A stretch of 64,000 nt of DNA from Gnetum montanum (taxonomy: Eukaryota > Streptophyta > Gnetopsida > Gnetales > Gnetaceae), in assembly GCA_015680685.1 (NCBI GenBank), contig MNCI01034664.1, positions 772,068 to 836,067 on the forward strand. Reading direction: 5' to 3'. Shown here one piece after another: positions 35,401 to 48,246 of the stretch. The number at the start of each line of letters is the position of its first letter. Position 1 is the stretch's first letter. The notes below the pieces were generated by a model that saw only the letters and a program-made list of their open reading frames with translations, had not been told where the DNA came from and did not search any database. Position numbers and translations under genes: made by a program.

Positions 35401-36004
35401 GGAAAACTGGATGCATCATCACCAAACAGTTCTTCGGCTGTCAAAGGATCCATTGGTTACATTGCCCCAGGTATGATAGCTTTCTTGTCTTGAAATCTAT
35501 CGTGATCTCTTCTCAAGTTTCAACTGATTTTATTTGCATTGATAGTCTTGTACTGACTACAAGTATGCGTATGCGTATGCGCTTTGTGGATCAGAGTATG
35601 GAACAGGGGCTGCAGTCTCTGAGAAAGGAGATGTCTATAGTTTTGGAATAGTCACTTTGGAAGTCATTGCTAGACTCAAGCCCACACACCAAATGTTTTC
35701 AAGTGATCTCACTTTGCCAAAGTTTGTGTCTATGGCATTTGAAGGGAGCACACCTCAGCAGTTAAGGCAGAGACTGGAGGATATTTTAAGAACAGCAGAT
35801 GCAGATGGTGGGGGAATTGACTTAGAAAGCCAAGAAGAAATGAAAGCTGTGCAGAGCATACTGCTGGTAGGGCTACGATGCATATGTGAAGATGCCTACA
35901 GAAGGCCAACCATGAAAGAAGTTGAATCGACGCTATCATCAATTAGCGTTAGAAGTAATGCAAATCTGAAGGCCTTTCCTGAGAACCCTGGATCAAGTTC
36001 TTGA
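32425..36004 (+). CDS. LRR-XII receptor-like kinase (FLS2/EFR/Xa21 type)
   Basis: Two exons, 32425-35470 and 35595-36004, with a GT...AG intron of 124 bases (CCAG|GTATGA, ATCAG|AGTATGG); the spliced product is 1151 residues. A signal peptide (about 1-36) precedes a leucine-zipper-like cap with NWTGITC, then about 25-26 LRRs with LxGxIP spacing. A transmembrane segment lies near 782-807 and a Ser/Thr kinase follows from about 840. Kinase marks: VAIK Lys near 866, Glu in KRECKIL, HCD (non-RD) near 965-967, DFG near 985, APE rebuilt across the intron, and GDVYSFGIV. Subfamily XII members are pattern-recognition immune receptors at the plasma membrane, and their usual single intron is in the kinase domain. 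Oddity: the glycine loop reads GESRHG, so the middle Gly is Ser. There are no stops. The ligand is unknown. Confidence 0.95.
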
Positions 36005-38010
36005 GCTTGTACAAGTACAGCAGCCTTTGCATGGTGCATACAGAGACTCCTCAAGTTCTACATCTTAGGCAGAATGTCTGCTAGCGAAGGGAAACACATA
36101 TATAATATATGCATGAGAGTTCAGTATATGTATATTTTCATATTCTTCAACTTTTACATTTAAGGTAAGAAAATGTGTGCCAAAATGTTAGGAGTCAAAC
36201 ATAAATTAATCATAGTTCAGTCTAAAGATCCAGGCAATGTATACCTGTCTGTTCTTTGGTCGATTTCATATTATATGTCTGCACTCTGTCTGTACATGCA
36301 TCAGAAGAGATGTCAAGGTTACTTTTTCAAAAGTTACACGAAGTTCATTGGAATTCAGGAATAGGCATATATGTACAAATTTAAAAAGTATTTGCATCTT
36401 GTTAGTTATCATATATTACAGGAATGTAGCATTGCAGCTGCACTGTTGTATGGCAAGTCTTTCCAATTTTATATTTTGCATTGATGTTAAACTAGAATGT
36501 TGTATAAGAATTCATCAATGATGGAAAGATTTAAGATTTTCTATTACATTAAATAAATTATTATGACAAATTAAATCTTCCGTTATAGTCTTTCATATTG
36601 AAAAATTTGGTGAAATGAGTTTAACGATAGAATTAAAACTTTCCTCTGTAATAGCCTCTGGTACTTTATATATTAATTTGAAATTAATTTTTCCTTAGGC
36701 AAGTAATGTGGACTCTTAAAAAATACTTACACAGTCATATCTTTTCTTGAAAAAAATTAATCTAATTATATACTGGTGACCTCATTTAAAAGTACGCTTA
36801 GTACCTTTCATGTAGATCCACATGGTTGATTCTTGGTTGAATCTTTCTATAGATGCTGCTGCTACAGGTGCTACTCTTCAAACTCTTACTTTCAGCTGAA
36901 AATTTTTGAATGCTGAATCACAAATTCTATGTAATGCCAACAAACCACAGCAAAGGAAGCCTTGTAGTAAAATAGCTCAATTCCAGGATAGCTTCAAGTC
37001 TCTTATTCTCTTCACAAATCTGGTACAGAGTTGGACATCCTTATGCTATCTTACTATTTGTACTACCCAGGGTTAGTTCCAAGGTATATTAGCTAGCTTA
37101 ATTTGCTGAATTTGTACTACCACTATACAGTACTCTAGGAAAAGAACCCTACTAATTTCATCCCTATGGTTAAATGGTTCTTTACCTAGAGTGCTTTGTT
37201 TAAGTATGGGATTGGTTGAATAGAACTAAGCTCCATTTATCTCTATAACATGGCTAATGGATGATAAACAGATATATATTAGGTTGGTTTTTCTAATCAG
37301 ATCCATCTAAGATCTACCCATTTCTGTTAATTAATTAGAAATAATAAAGGAAAGGTAATAAATAAATCCTGGTAATTGAAAACGATTGACAGTTGTATAC
37401 ATATGGAAAATTCAAGATTTCTTGATTGTCTAACCTCCATCCAAAATTATCTTGGTCATGGTCTTTTTTATATTAAGTCTTTAAGCTGCTTTCTAATATG
37501 CCCTCTCTTATGGGTAAAAATGCTTTTGAACGGGCGGTGTACCTTCAAATTTGAAGGCAGTGGTTGGAACCAGCATTGTTTGATTTTCATGACACTCTTG
37601 TTTGTTTTCTTCCTTTCATTGAAGTTCTGATCACAACATAGTTGGAGCCTAGAAGCTTTGAAAGTAGCAGAAGGTGTTTTAAATGATGCTTACTGATAGC
37701 ACATAATACCCATTAAGATCACTTTGAAAGTTAAAAAATGGTTGATAACGGAAGCAATAGGCAAACTCTTCCCCAATCACAGACACAAACGGTATAAAGG
37801 AACCAATTTAAGTTAAATGGTCTTGCTTAGTTTGAGCAATGGATAGCCAACAGGGATAAAAACAATTAACGTCTGTTTCTTTTCTTTGGTCTGCTGTGAA
37901 AGTTAATAAATAAGTGTATCCGTTACATTTTTCATTTGAATTTAAATTTAGTTGCTTTGTCCGCATTGTCATCTGCCAGTGTTCCCTTATTATTTCGCCC
38001 AGGGAAATGA

Positions 38011-38104
38011 GGCATATTATGGGCTGAGTGTGTCGTTCCACACCCATTAGTATTTTTTGCCATATTACAGGCTGAGTGTGTCCTTTCATACCATTAGTAT
38101 TTTT
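38011..38104. repeat. Two-copy 48-bp tandem repeat
   Basis: Units 38011-38058 and 38059-38104 share GCATATTA, GGCTGAGTGTGTC and CCATTAGTATTTTT. Confidence 0.7.
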
Positions 38105-38304
38105 GACCAAGTTAAAATAGTTTTATTTGATACCATACAAAGGATAGATTTAATTTTTTCTTGCACAAACTTTAGTCTTTAACCTTCATGCAAATTAATG
38201 GTAAACATTATTTTATTCTTTTGAGAAAAATGAGACAAACATTACCGAGCCTTTGCACAAAGGTTTAAGTGAAATGACCTGAAATTGTGAAAGCAATAAT
38301 TGAA

Positions 38305-38505
38305 TCTACTACCTTGACTTTTCTTAATCACTTTTCATTCTTGCTATCTTTAGCTTTTCTTAATCACTTTTCAATAAACCATACCTGCTACCTTAACTTT
38401 TGTTAATTATTTTTTCAATGACCATACTTACTACATTGACTTTGGTTATTTTTGCTTTAAAAACTATACTTGCTATCTTCACTTTTGTTACTTTAGGATT
38501 CACAT
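38305..38505. repeat. Degenerate 45-50-bp tandem repeat
   Basis: Four diverged units of about CATACTTGCTACCTTGAC then TTTTGTTAATCA-TTTTCAAT. Confidence 0.5.
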
Positions 38506-38821
38506 AAGATAGAGCAATCATTTATTCATTTTTGTATGTGTTAATCTTTTGTTTATCTTTCTCATACTTTGCATGGCAACTTTCTTCTCCAATATGTCAT
38601 AAATAAAAAAACATTTTCTGGAAAGGAGCCTTTTACTCTGTCTTCTTTATGTAAACCTTTATGTAACCATCTTTGTGCAAACATTTCCCTCTCTTCCATC
38701 CTCTAAATAGAAACCAAGCTACAAATTTATCGAAGTGACTTTTGATGCTATCCTTCAGCACAACAATGCTAGTTATTTTCACATACAACTAGCTTCAATT
38801 ATTTTCAAACATGGTAATAAA

Positions 38822-39447
38822 TGTAACACCCCACCCTAGCTAGGGCAAGGTGATGCCTAGGATCAAGTAATCTTATAAAAAAAAAGCATGATAACTAAAA
38901 ACCAATAATGTGTAGAATACATGATATTAAGGAAGGTCAAACTATCCAAAAATTTCATACCACACCAAAAACTAAACATACACTTCAATTCATTCTGCTA
39001 ATATATATATATATAAAACACATAAGCACCATCATTGTATATATAAGAGTACAACATTGTATATATAAGAGTATAAAGAGTTTCATACAACGATACATAG
39101 TCCATATTACTGTACATGAAATATACAATAACCAAGCATTGAAGATTTTTCTCTTCTATACTCTCCCTCTCCGTGCTTGTCTAGGCTCCTGCGCCTTTCA
39201 CCTATAATTTAAATAAAGTCAGTACACAACTAAGCAGAAAACCTTTACACTTCCCTTGCTAAATGGTCGAGAAGTGCTGCACTAGAAGAGAGGAGCGATG
39301 TACAAGGCAACTTGCAACAACTATTACTCTTACGCATGCTCAATACAACACACACCATGTCACCCATAATGCTACATATTATCATACAATCATAGATAAA
39401 GCCATGGTCTGACATCATCTATCATGCTCATGTCATCATACCCATGA
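38822..39447 (+). repeat. Possible LTR-like remnant, left part
   Basis: It begins TGTAACACCCCACCC, a common start of plant gypsy LTRs, and contains a 22-bp tandem duplication around ATTGTATATATAAGAGTA (39033-39076). A+ follows at 39448, so A+ may have inserted into it. No matching right end is certain. Confidence 0.3.
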
Positions 39448-40318
39448 TGATGAAGTGCTAAAATAGTTGATGCATCGACTAGGCCATGTATAATGGCCCC
39501 ATATATGCGGTTGCATTGACGTGGCCCCGTCGACGCATCCCTCCATGCGTCGACGTGGCCCCGTTTACGCGAAGCCTATTTCAGCCTATAAATAAGTGGG
39601 CTCCTGCCACACTTAGGTACCTTTTTGGCAGTTGTAGCAAAGCTCTTGTAGTTTGTTCCCATGAGAGTTAGAATATTTTTCAAGTGCCCGCAATAGGTGT
39701 AAGAAAGGTGTCTAGCTCTTTATTCGAGCGTTGATGTACCTGAGCCCATTGGTGTGAACGGCAATAAAGACGAGCTTTTCAAGCATTCCTTGCAGCAATT
39801 GGACTTAGTCATTTGATGCATGTAATAGTTTAATATTTCTATGCTTTGATAATTCCTTAAGTTTCCATTATTATTATTTTAATCGCTATTGCTCTTTTAT
39901 AGTTTGTAGAAACCACAAGTATGACCATCTCAAACATAAACCCAACACTTGGCAACCCAGCGATGCTTAATGTTTGGTAACCCAGTAGTGGTTAGGGGAT
40001 GCTCAGGATGTGCACAGAAGATGGGATCAGATACTTATGCTAGGAAGAGCTAAGATATAGATTAGGATAATTATAGATTATGTATTATTTCATTCCTTAC
40101 TTTCCATTCCAAGAATTAGACACTAGAAGATAAAGTCAAAAAGCCATAAAAATTAGTTGCCTCGATCTCACTTAACCATTGCAATCAGAACATCACAAGG
40201 TTTTTCTGGTTAAGGTTTGGTGTATGCAAAGTGCTTACAGTTTACGGAATTTGACCGAGTCACATGTGAACACTCGTGATTCACATGGTTGGGCATATCG
40301 ATACCTAGTTGCTCATCA
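39448..40318 (+). repeat. 5' LTR of A+
   Basis: 871 bases from TGATGAAG to CTCATCA. U3 holds CpG-rich inverted pieces (GCGTCGACGTGGCCCC, 39546-39561) before TATAAATAAG (39587-39596). AATAAA is near 39763-39770. U5 has two TTGGTAACCCAG-type units (39950-40000). It differs in U3 from the A-/B LTRs but shares both termini. Confidence 0.88.
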
Positions 40319-40319
40319 T

Positions 40320-40337
40320 TGGCGTTGTTGCCAGGGA
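40320..40337 (+). other. Primer-binding site of A+
   Basis: TGGCGTTGTTGCCAGGGA, one base after the LTR; three transitions from the B+ site (two in CpG, one in a CCG context). Confidence 0.8.
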
Positions 40338-40482
40338 TTGTTAGTCTTACATGCGCCATTTAACCTTAGCAAAATTATCATTCACGTCGTTGGAACGCAC
40401 CTAGGATAGTAAAAATTATGCATGCTAGGCGAACTAAGTAAAAAGTAATGTATACCAATTAGTGGATCATCTAACATCCAAC

Positions 40483-42850
40483 ATGTCTTCTTCTCACAGG
40501 TGAGATGAATCCAACCCACCAGTGCCACAAGAATGTTGGGTGGTTTACACGCATCCAGATGAATACGTACTCAACTTCATCTTCATCCTACATCAGGATG
40601 AACATTCGCAATGGCAGGACATGAAAGGCAACATCATACTACCACTTGACCGATCAGCTCCTGAAATGTTGTTTTGACAATCTTGCCAGACTAGGCATTT
40701 AGGACTGTGGTATGGAGTATGTCATGAAGGACCATGACTACCGGGACTATCGTCCCATTGAGGCCCAACGGGTCCGAGATCAACAATAGGTAGAACGGTA
40801 TGAACACATGAAGGGGAAATAGTTTAGTAACCCCTTATTCTTGCAAGGGATGCAGGATGATGAGGAGCCTATCTTTCATGATTCCCATTTGGCCGAACTT
40901 TCCCTGGGGCATCAAATCATTCAGTCTATCATCTAGAATAAGTAATCAAGTGATCGAGATCCCTAGGAGGATGGAGGGTCATGACACAAGCAAATATGGG
41001 TAGGAAGATCAAGGCTGCCATCAGAGCAGAGGGGGAGATCAACACCGGGGTGGTGGCAATCCCTCTCCCTCTTCTCCATCCTCTCGCTCCCCTCTACCTT
41101 GATCCAGTTTAGACTCTGATCATAACTGTGGTAGAAAGGAGTGAGGTGATGGTGGTTGTAAGGACCGAAAGGAACAGTGTGAGGAAGCGCGTGACCAATC
41201 GCGCGAAGCTCATCGTCATGAAAGGAGAGGTAGTCGAAATTGTCATAGATATCATGGTCCTCAGCAGGACTATAACTTGGATGAACCATTGTTGGCTACT
41301 TGAAGCATGCTTCATATCGTTAAGGCAGTTTAGATACCCAACAAGCACTTGAAGGATAGCCAAATCAAACGCATTGACATGAACAACATTCCTAGATTTG
41401 AAGGGGGTTACAATTGTAATCTGCAAACTCACCTGCAAGTGTTTCATGATGCTTACACCTTGTAGAACATCGATAATGATTGGCAAAAGCTTAAGCTATT
41501 CCCTCGCACACTCATCAAATAAGCAGAAAGTTGGTACTGGTCTTTGGAACCGGAATCAATTAGGAGATGGAGTACGATGCTGGAGATCTTCAATGACAAG
41601 TATCAAACCTACTCTAGAGTGGCAAATCTGAGACATCAAATCCAAGGCTGGAAGCAAGGTAATCATGAGCCCTTAGATGCAGTCATGAGTAGATACTATT
41701 CATTGTTACATTGGTGCCCTGGTCATGGCTACTCTCAGTGGGCATAGCTTTGCCATATCATTGATGGGATCTACTTTGAAACTAGAAAGACCCTTGGCGT
41801 GTATGCCCAGGGATGACTATCAGAACTAAGGACCCATCAATTGTAGCACCTCATTAAGTAAGTGGCTAAAGAAGAGGGGGAAATTAGAAAGAAGGAGAGT
41901 GCAGAGGAGTTTAACTAGGATCCCTCCATTAGAAAAAGGAAGGTCTGATTCTATGAAGAGGAGGAGGAATCACCATTGGATGTAGCGGTGAACCAAAAAA
42001 ACTTGCCCTTACAGAAATTTGCCTCTGAAATATTGGCAAAGGTTGACAAGATGTGGGACTCTCTGGACAAAAAATTTCAAAGTGTTCTAAAAATCACAGA
42101 GGAGTCCAGAGAGCAAGGTAATGATCATGATTGGTGTAGGAAGAAGGAAGCTAAACATGCCTACCATAAGGGTAAGGGAAAAGTTGCTGTAGCAGAATAG
42201 GTGGCAGACTCTAATATAGAGGAAGATAATGAATGTGACATATGCCAATATGAACATCCTAAGGAGTGTTGTCCTGTGGTGTTACATCTACAAGAGTTTG
42301 GGGTGTATGCATTGAATCCTCACTTGGCAAAGAGGCAAACACCCCAAAGGGTGCCTTACCCACAAGGCAATCCCAGGAAGTTCCACCAATAGTAAGGATA
42401 TTATCCAAGTGGAGCACCACCGTAACCTTATGAATACTTTTAGCAGTGGTAGCACCCACAAGCATGGGGGATGCCACCCCCAAGGCAGTAGTATCCTTAC
42501 CGATAGCCATATCCCTATGGGTACTACGTTCAGCAACCAGTCTCTCCATGGAACTCTTCCAGTCACACAACCTTTCAGAATTACTACCACCCCCTGGAAT
42601 ATTTTCGACCATGATCTCCATCACCCAGGGGGGAAGGTACACATCTTTACTATCCTCCATCACCTTCTCCTACCGTCCCTACTCAACAACATCCCACTCA
42701 GTTACCACCTGCTTCACCTATGCAGGGGGAAATCCCACCACAGCCATAGCAATGCAATGCTACGAGGGCTATCAACCTATAATCGGCTCCTCAACCGAGT
42801 GGACCGGAAGCCAAGCCACGGAAACATCTCTTCTTTTGGCCCAATAACTT
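40483..42850 (+). pseudogene. Gag of A+
   Basis: The start MSSSHR at 40483 is shared with A-. N-terminal domain VVYTHPDEYVLNFIFILHQD, then a broken linker (40650-41380) with frame changes, the capsid core (41375-41900; MNNIPRFEGGYN, RRWSTMLEIFNDKYQTYS), an acidic/basic coiled segment, and the knuckle CDICQYEHPKECCPV (42235-42273) with spacing 2-3-4. The Pro/Gln tail follows with stops exactly where A- has Gln (several TAG/TAA at 42390-42450). Gag packages element RNA; this copy is non-coding. Confidence 0.85.
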
Positions 42851-42959
42851 AAGCACACCCTCACACACACCTGTGGCTAGTGCCTCTAAACCTCAAACTA
42901 CCTCCACTGTTCCACCCTTTGAGAAGCCTTCAAACCAAATGCCCTCCAACGTACAAACA

Positions 42960-43640
42960 GTCATGCTCACACATGCAGTGACTGACTGGATAAAGGTGAG
43001 TCACCTTCCCCAAAAATTGACTCATCCAGGAAATCCCCTCATCTATTTTTAGGTGGCAGAAAATGAGCCATGTAAAAATCTTCTAGAGTTGGGGTTAGGA
43101 GTTAACTTGATTTCATATGACATGTACAAGAATTAGAACCTACCCTTGTTAAAGAAGAGCAACATTTGGCTCAAGCTGGTAGACCAATCCATTACTATTC
43201 CCTTGGGATTGGTGGAGGACATTGTGACCACCATTTGTGGGTGGTCCTATCCTATTGATTTCCTTGTCATCTATGTTGAGAATTGCAATGGGAACTTCCC
43301 AATCATAATGGGAAAAGCCTAGCTAAGCATGGTGGATGCAAGACTAGGACTCCGAGATCTTTCCCTCGAAATTTCAAAGGAAAATCCTTTTGGGAATATC
43401 AAGAAGAAGCGCATTCTATGCATCATGTACAGTGACTCCGAGTGCAAATGTGTGCAGCAACTATGGTCCGCTAAGTGGACATCTATTCAAGAATGTAGTC
43501 GGTGTACTGAGGAATCGCTTGTTCAAAAATGCTTTTACGCAGTAGCCACAAATCAAGAAGACACCCAATGGCTGACCGTTGATCTTGCTAGCAACACTTG
43601 TGCATGGAACCATCTAAGGTACTTGTATGTGCCTACATAG
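42960..43640 (+). pseudogene. Protease of A+
   Basis: The frame aligns with A-: DWIKVSHLPQKLTHPGNP, then LLELGLGVNLIS in which the Asp-Ser-Gly active site reads Glu-Leu-Gly, so the enzyme is dead. EDIVTTICGWSYPIDFLV, NFPIIMGKA-stop-LS and a Cys-containing linker (CSRCTEESLVQKC) follow. Stops include TAG near 43052 and 43136. Confidence 0.75.
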
Positions 43641-43899
43641 AAAGCATGGATCATTTAGAAGAGGTTCATCAACAAGAATCTATTGTTGATGACCATGATG
43701 ATTGGGGAAAGTTGCAAATCCTTGAAAATTTCAAACAAGAGCCCTTGGAACTCAAACCCTTACCATCCCACCTAGAATATGCATTTTTGCAGAATGGGAA
43801 ACTGATGATTATCAATGCCACCCTTGCTCCTAAACAGAAGAAGAAATTGCTAAAGGTGGTGAAAAATGGGATGTTGCTTTTGCATGGTCGTATCTTGAA

Positions 43900-45215
43900 T
43901 TAACAAGAGTTGATCCCAGGGTTTGCCAACATTGGATTTATATTGACCCCTCCATGAAGCCATGAAGACAACCAGAAAGGAAATTGAACCCCAAATTGAA
44001 GCAGGTCATCAAAGATGAAATTGAGTAGTTGCTAAAAGTGGGGTTCATCTACTCTATTGCTAATAGCGAATGGGTCAGTCCACTCGTTACTGTGCCAAAG
44101 AAAGGTGGCAAATGGAGGGTTTGTATAGATTTCCAATTGCTCAACATGACTACCTTCAAAGATCACTTCCCGCTCCAATTTGTGGACCAAGTGTTGGATA
44201 CCATTGCAGGGCATCGTTATTACAGCTTTTTGGATGGTTATAGTGGCTATAACCAAATCCAAATTGTGCCAGAGGACCAGGCCAAGACAACCTTCACAAG
44301 TTCCTAGGGGACTTTTGCATATAAAAATATGCTTTTTGGCTTGTGTAATGTGCCTGCCACTTTCCAACACCTTGTCCTCAGCATCTTCCAGCAGAAAATT
44401 GGCAATGGGATAGAAGTTTTCATGGATGACTTCTCTACCTATGGGGCCATGTTCGATCAAACCCTGGACCACCTCGAGCAATTTCTAAAAAGATGTGTGG
44501 ACACTAACCTACGGCTCAACTGGAAGAAAATTCACTTAATGTTCTAGGAGGGCATTGTGCTGGGGCACCATATTTCATAGACAGGGATTAGCATGGATCC
44601 TAAAAAAATTAGGATCATCCAAGGAATTACTAGGCAACCAAGCACTGTAAAAGATGTTTGGCCATTCCTTGGCCACACTGGTTACTACCAGAGCTTCATT
44701 GAAAATTTCTCAAAGATCGCCAAGTCGTTGGTGGAACTCATGAAGAGAGATGCTCCATTCATCTGGACCAAGGAATGTGAATCCGCATTCTAAATGCTTA
44801 AACAGAAACTCATAGAGACTCTAGTTCTACAGGCACTTGATTGTTCTAGGCCCTTCCACATCATGACAGATGCATCCAATTATGCATTGGGAGCCATGCT
44901 TACATAGTGGGATGATGAAAAATGCACATACTATATTCACTATGCAAGGTGTAGCATTATGGGTGCTCAACTTAACTACACCACCACCGAAAAGGAGTTG
45001 ATGGCGGTGGTGTTCACCTTGGAAAAGTTCTGACACTATGTGCTTGGGTACAAGGTGTTTGTGCATATTGACCATGGTGCCATTTGGTTCCTGATGAACA
45101 AGCCAACAGTGAGCCCCCGTATCATATGGTGGCTAGTGATTCTTCAAGAATTTGACCTCACTATGGTAGATCAAAAGGGAACTGAGAATGTGGTTGTTGA
45201 CCACTTGTCTTAGTT
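43900..45215 (+). pseudogene. Reverse transcriptase-RNase H of A+
   Basis: RT blocks in order: VSPLVTVPKKGGKWRVCIDF, HRYYSFLDGYSGYNQI, MLFGLCNVPATFQ, catalytic VFMDDFS (FMDD at 44419-44430), TNLRLNW and EGIVLGH, then the thumb FLGHTGYYQSFI. RNase H follows with PFHIMTDASNYALGAML and TTTEKELMAVVFTLEKF. The frame is continuous from about 44029 with roughly ten stops: TAG at expected Trp (44306), TAG at expected Gln (44546, 44791, 44906) and TGA at expected Arg (45032). The catalytic Asp pair is intact, but the protein cannot be made whole. Confidence 0.9.
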
Positions 45216-46545
45216 GCAATGGGATGACATAGAAGAGGAGGAGCTCCTCTTCGACCAATTCTCAGATGAACTTTTCTTTGTGGGAGTGGTCGATCAGTAG
45301 GTGCCCAAAGAATCATCTTGGTTTGACCACATCCTCATCTATCTCACAACTCAGGAATTGCCAAAGGAGTGGAACCATCGGTAGAAATAACAGTTTCTCC
45401 ATAAGGCCAAACGCTTCATGGAAATCAATGGCCACCATTATAAGGTGTGTGCAGATGGCCTAGTTCAATTGTGTGTCCTTGATGATGATACCTTGCACGT
45501 CCTCCAAGATGCTCACGAGGGTCCTTGTGGGGGCCACTATGCTAGATGATGCACAACCATTAAGATCTTGCTTACAGGATATTATTGGCCTACAATTTTT
45601 AGGGACACAGAATGGTTCACTTGCTCCTGTGAACGATGCTAGAGAGACAATGGGATGACTGCACAGGAACCTCAACAGTGGATCCAACCACTAGAGCCCT
45701 TTGACATCTGGGGCATCAACTTCATGGGTTCCATCACACCCTTGTTCAAAGAAAAGGCATACATCATCATGGCTGTGGATTACTACACAAAGTGGGTGGA
45801 GGCAGCCACCGTCGTTGACTGTTCCTACAACACTGCTGCACGATTTATCCAACAGCAAATCATCAACAGGTTTGAAGTGCCAAATGCACTCATCTCAGAT
45901 AATGGAATGCATTTCACAAGCATCACCTTTCATAAACTCATGCAACACTTGGGGGTTACCCATAAATTTACAACACCTTATCACCCCCAAACCAACGGGT
46001 AGGCTGAAGTCACCAATAAGGAGACCACCAGAATCCTCACTTGAACCATCAGTAAATATAGGAGGGACTGGAGCACAAAAATTAACGATGCCCTTTGGGC
46101 CTATCACTCCACTTGGAAACTTCCTATAGGTTACTCTCCCTATGAGTTAGTGTACAGTAAGCTACTGAAACTCCCAATCTAGGTAGAACTCTGGACACTA
46201 TCCATAGCCAGTGACTTAGGTCTTGACCTACCACTAGCACAATGAGAACGACTTATTAACTTAAGTGTGCTAGATGAGAATAGATTAGTGGCACTATCTT
46301 CAAATGAGATCCACAAGGCCTACAATAAAAAACATCATGATCTTAGGATTTGGAAGGTAACATTTAAACGTGGAGATAAGGTGCTTTATTGGAACCCCAC
46401 AGACTTACCACAACTGACCAAGTTTCAAACACTATGGGAGGGATCTTACATTGTCTCCGAAACCTTCCAATCCATGGCCTTGCTTATACACAAACTTGAG
46501 GACTCCACTAGAATGCAGTTGGTTAATCAGAAATAATTAAAACCT
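45216..46545 (+). pseudogene. Integrase of A+
   Basis: HHCC zinc finger (AHEGPCGGHYA ... CSCERC, 45509-45640), then the DDE core: the first catalytic Asp is replaced by Asn in IWGINFMGS (AAC at 45718-45720), the second is present in LISDNGMHF, and the Glu is present after NG-stop-AEVTNKE. A C-terminal region with FKRGDKVLYWNP and LWEGSYIV follows. Stops include TAG for Gln at 46000-46002, TGA for Arg at 46042 and several others. The loss of the first Asp by a G-to-A change and the stops make it inactive. Confidence 0.9.
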
Positions 46546-48150
46546 TTCCGTGAACTCCACCTAACCAATTCTACCACCTCATCATCGCCAGGACAACCTC
46601 GTCTCCTCCCTTCTGCTCAATCGTGGGGAAGACCATCCTCCATGCTAGTCCATTCTACCAAGCTCCCCATTGTTTTTGAATTTTTTTTTGTTTTACACCT
46701 TTTTGTTTTTCAACATTGTTCGTATGTTTGCCAATTCTTACTAACTTTTCCTTTCTTTAATTACTTTTCCATTTCTTTGTTGATTATTTATGCATGTGTG
46801 TGCGTTTAATTTTTAATTGGTTGCTAATAAGTTGTCTTATTGTCATCAGGTGTCTGGTGTGAAGGGTTTTCGTCATGATGGGTCATGTGAAATGATCCAC
46901 CTAGTTTATCTCGCTTCTACCCTCGCATTGTTGTTCTTGGACTTTACGTCTATTTTCATCTCATAAAATCAGCAGTGAGTCCACGTCATCCGCCCATTCA
47001 TCCACTCCATGGTTTTCCTTTCTTTGGAAACATGCAACCCCATCACTTAAAAAACATTTTAATTAATGTGTGACTTGTGTAGTTCCTAGACTCAGGATGA
47101 CCCAATGGTTTGAATTGGGTGTGACTTTAAGGGGAATGCAATATTTGTTGTCCTCTTCTGTCCCCTGGGTTGTTGGTGTGTCCTTACGGATTTCTTACCA
47201 CTCCACGTTCTTCTCTACAAGGAAGCTCCTAGGTAATTCGACCTTGCATGGTGTGGTCCTCATTACAAAACTTAAAAAAAAAACATGAGGATTCAAAGCA
47301 CACCCCTTGGTCGCATGCATGCAACCAAGTATGGGTCTTTGCATGGTGTGGTTCCCACGAAATAACATGAAAAAAAAATTAAAAACCTAAGTTTATGGGA
47401 ATTCAAAGCACACCCCTTAGACTGCCTCTCATGGATCATGAAAACTTATTATGGGATTCACTTTGTCCCCTTTAACTTAGTCCCGTTTCACTTCCTTTCT
47501 CTCACGCCTGTTGGAGTGGTGGTTCTCTGTGGATGCATTTTTGTGTACTTGGTGGATGGACGAGGCTTCACATGTTGCTGCGATTTCATTGTATGTGGTC
47601 GGTTTTGGGTCTGAACTCAAGAAAGGTCCTACCAGGTCACTTAACCATAACTTCACACAAGGTTTCATGTGACCGATGATTTCCCTCATCTCTCTCTTCA
47701 TCCATTTCTCTCCATAACTCACCTCATTGCCTGTCTTATGTTTTGAAAGTTTGTCATGATTTCTATGAACTTCTCATGCCTTGGAAAGATCTCATGGATG
47801 GGGGTATTAACTTGCGATCATCATTTCTTGACCTCGAGGCCCATGAACTTCGGTGTTGAGGATATGTAAGGGCTACTAAGGCTACTGCCTACTATGGGGA
47901 GGACCCACTTGCATATTCCTAGTTCCGTTTGTTATCCTCCCATCCTTTTGATTTCGTTGGTTGATTATTTTTATACTACCCATCGCTCGACTCCTTCTTC
48001 GCGAAGTTCTTTTTCCCCACGTTCTCCTACCTTTGACTCTTTTTCTAGCATGGTTTACCTTCCTCTTGTCCTTAGCCGTGTTTTCGGTCTCTCAAGCTCT
48101 TCAACCATCCCAATTTGGCATTTTTGATTGATTTTTTCAGGCTTTCTTTT
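46546..48150 (+). other. Post-integrase noncoding region of A+
   Basis: T-rich tract (46678-46740) like the one after protease in A- and E1. Blocks shared with A-: AATTCAAAGCACACCCCTT (47282 and 47400), TCTTTGCATGGTGTGGTT (47336) and the purine-rich motif at 47881-47911 (ACTATGGGGAGGACCCACTT). No gene is supported. Confidence 0.65.
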
Positions 48151-48183
48151 GTTGGGTCAATGCTGGTCAATGGGTGCGACCCC

Positions 48184-48246
48184 CTGCGTATACGCAGCCA
48201 CGTATACGTGGGCCTATCGACGTAGTGCAAAAACCTTATATATACC
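48184..48246 (+). promoter_or_regulatory. Promoter-like module upstream of the third ORF
   Basis: Two abutting perfect 14-base palindromes, CTGCGTATACGCAG (48184-48197) and CCACGTATACGTGG (48198-48211), are followed 26 bases later by TTATATATACC (48237-48247). The layout copies the LTR U3 plan (palindromes, then TATA). The second palindrome is one base from CCACATATACGTGG in the 3' LTR (51766-51779). It may drive the third ORF or be a relic of another LTR. Confidence 0.5.

Larger units (their letters stand above)
36005..38821. other. Receptor-kinase 3' flank, no further gene
   Basis: AT-rich. The first few hundred bases probably hold the 3' UTR (candidate signals around 36547 AATAAA). Short open stretches here lack family features. 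Two small tandem repeats are listed separately. Confidence 0.45.

Noticed and set aside
36173-37630. Short open frames downstream of the receptor kinase
   Set aside because: AT-rich chance frames with no domain, no splice context and no homology to anything recognised.
46678-46740. T-rich tract read as a hydrophobic, membrane-like peptide after integrase
   Set aside because: The Phe-rich peptide comes from a homopolymer-rich noncoding tract shared with pol-less copies, so it is not evidence for an env protein.
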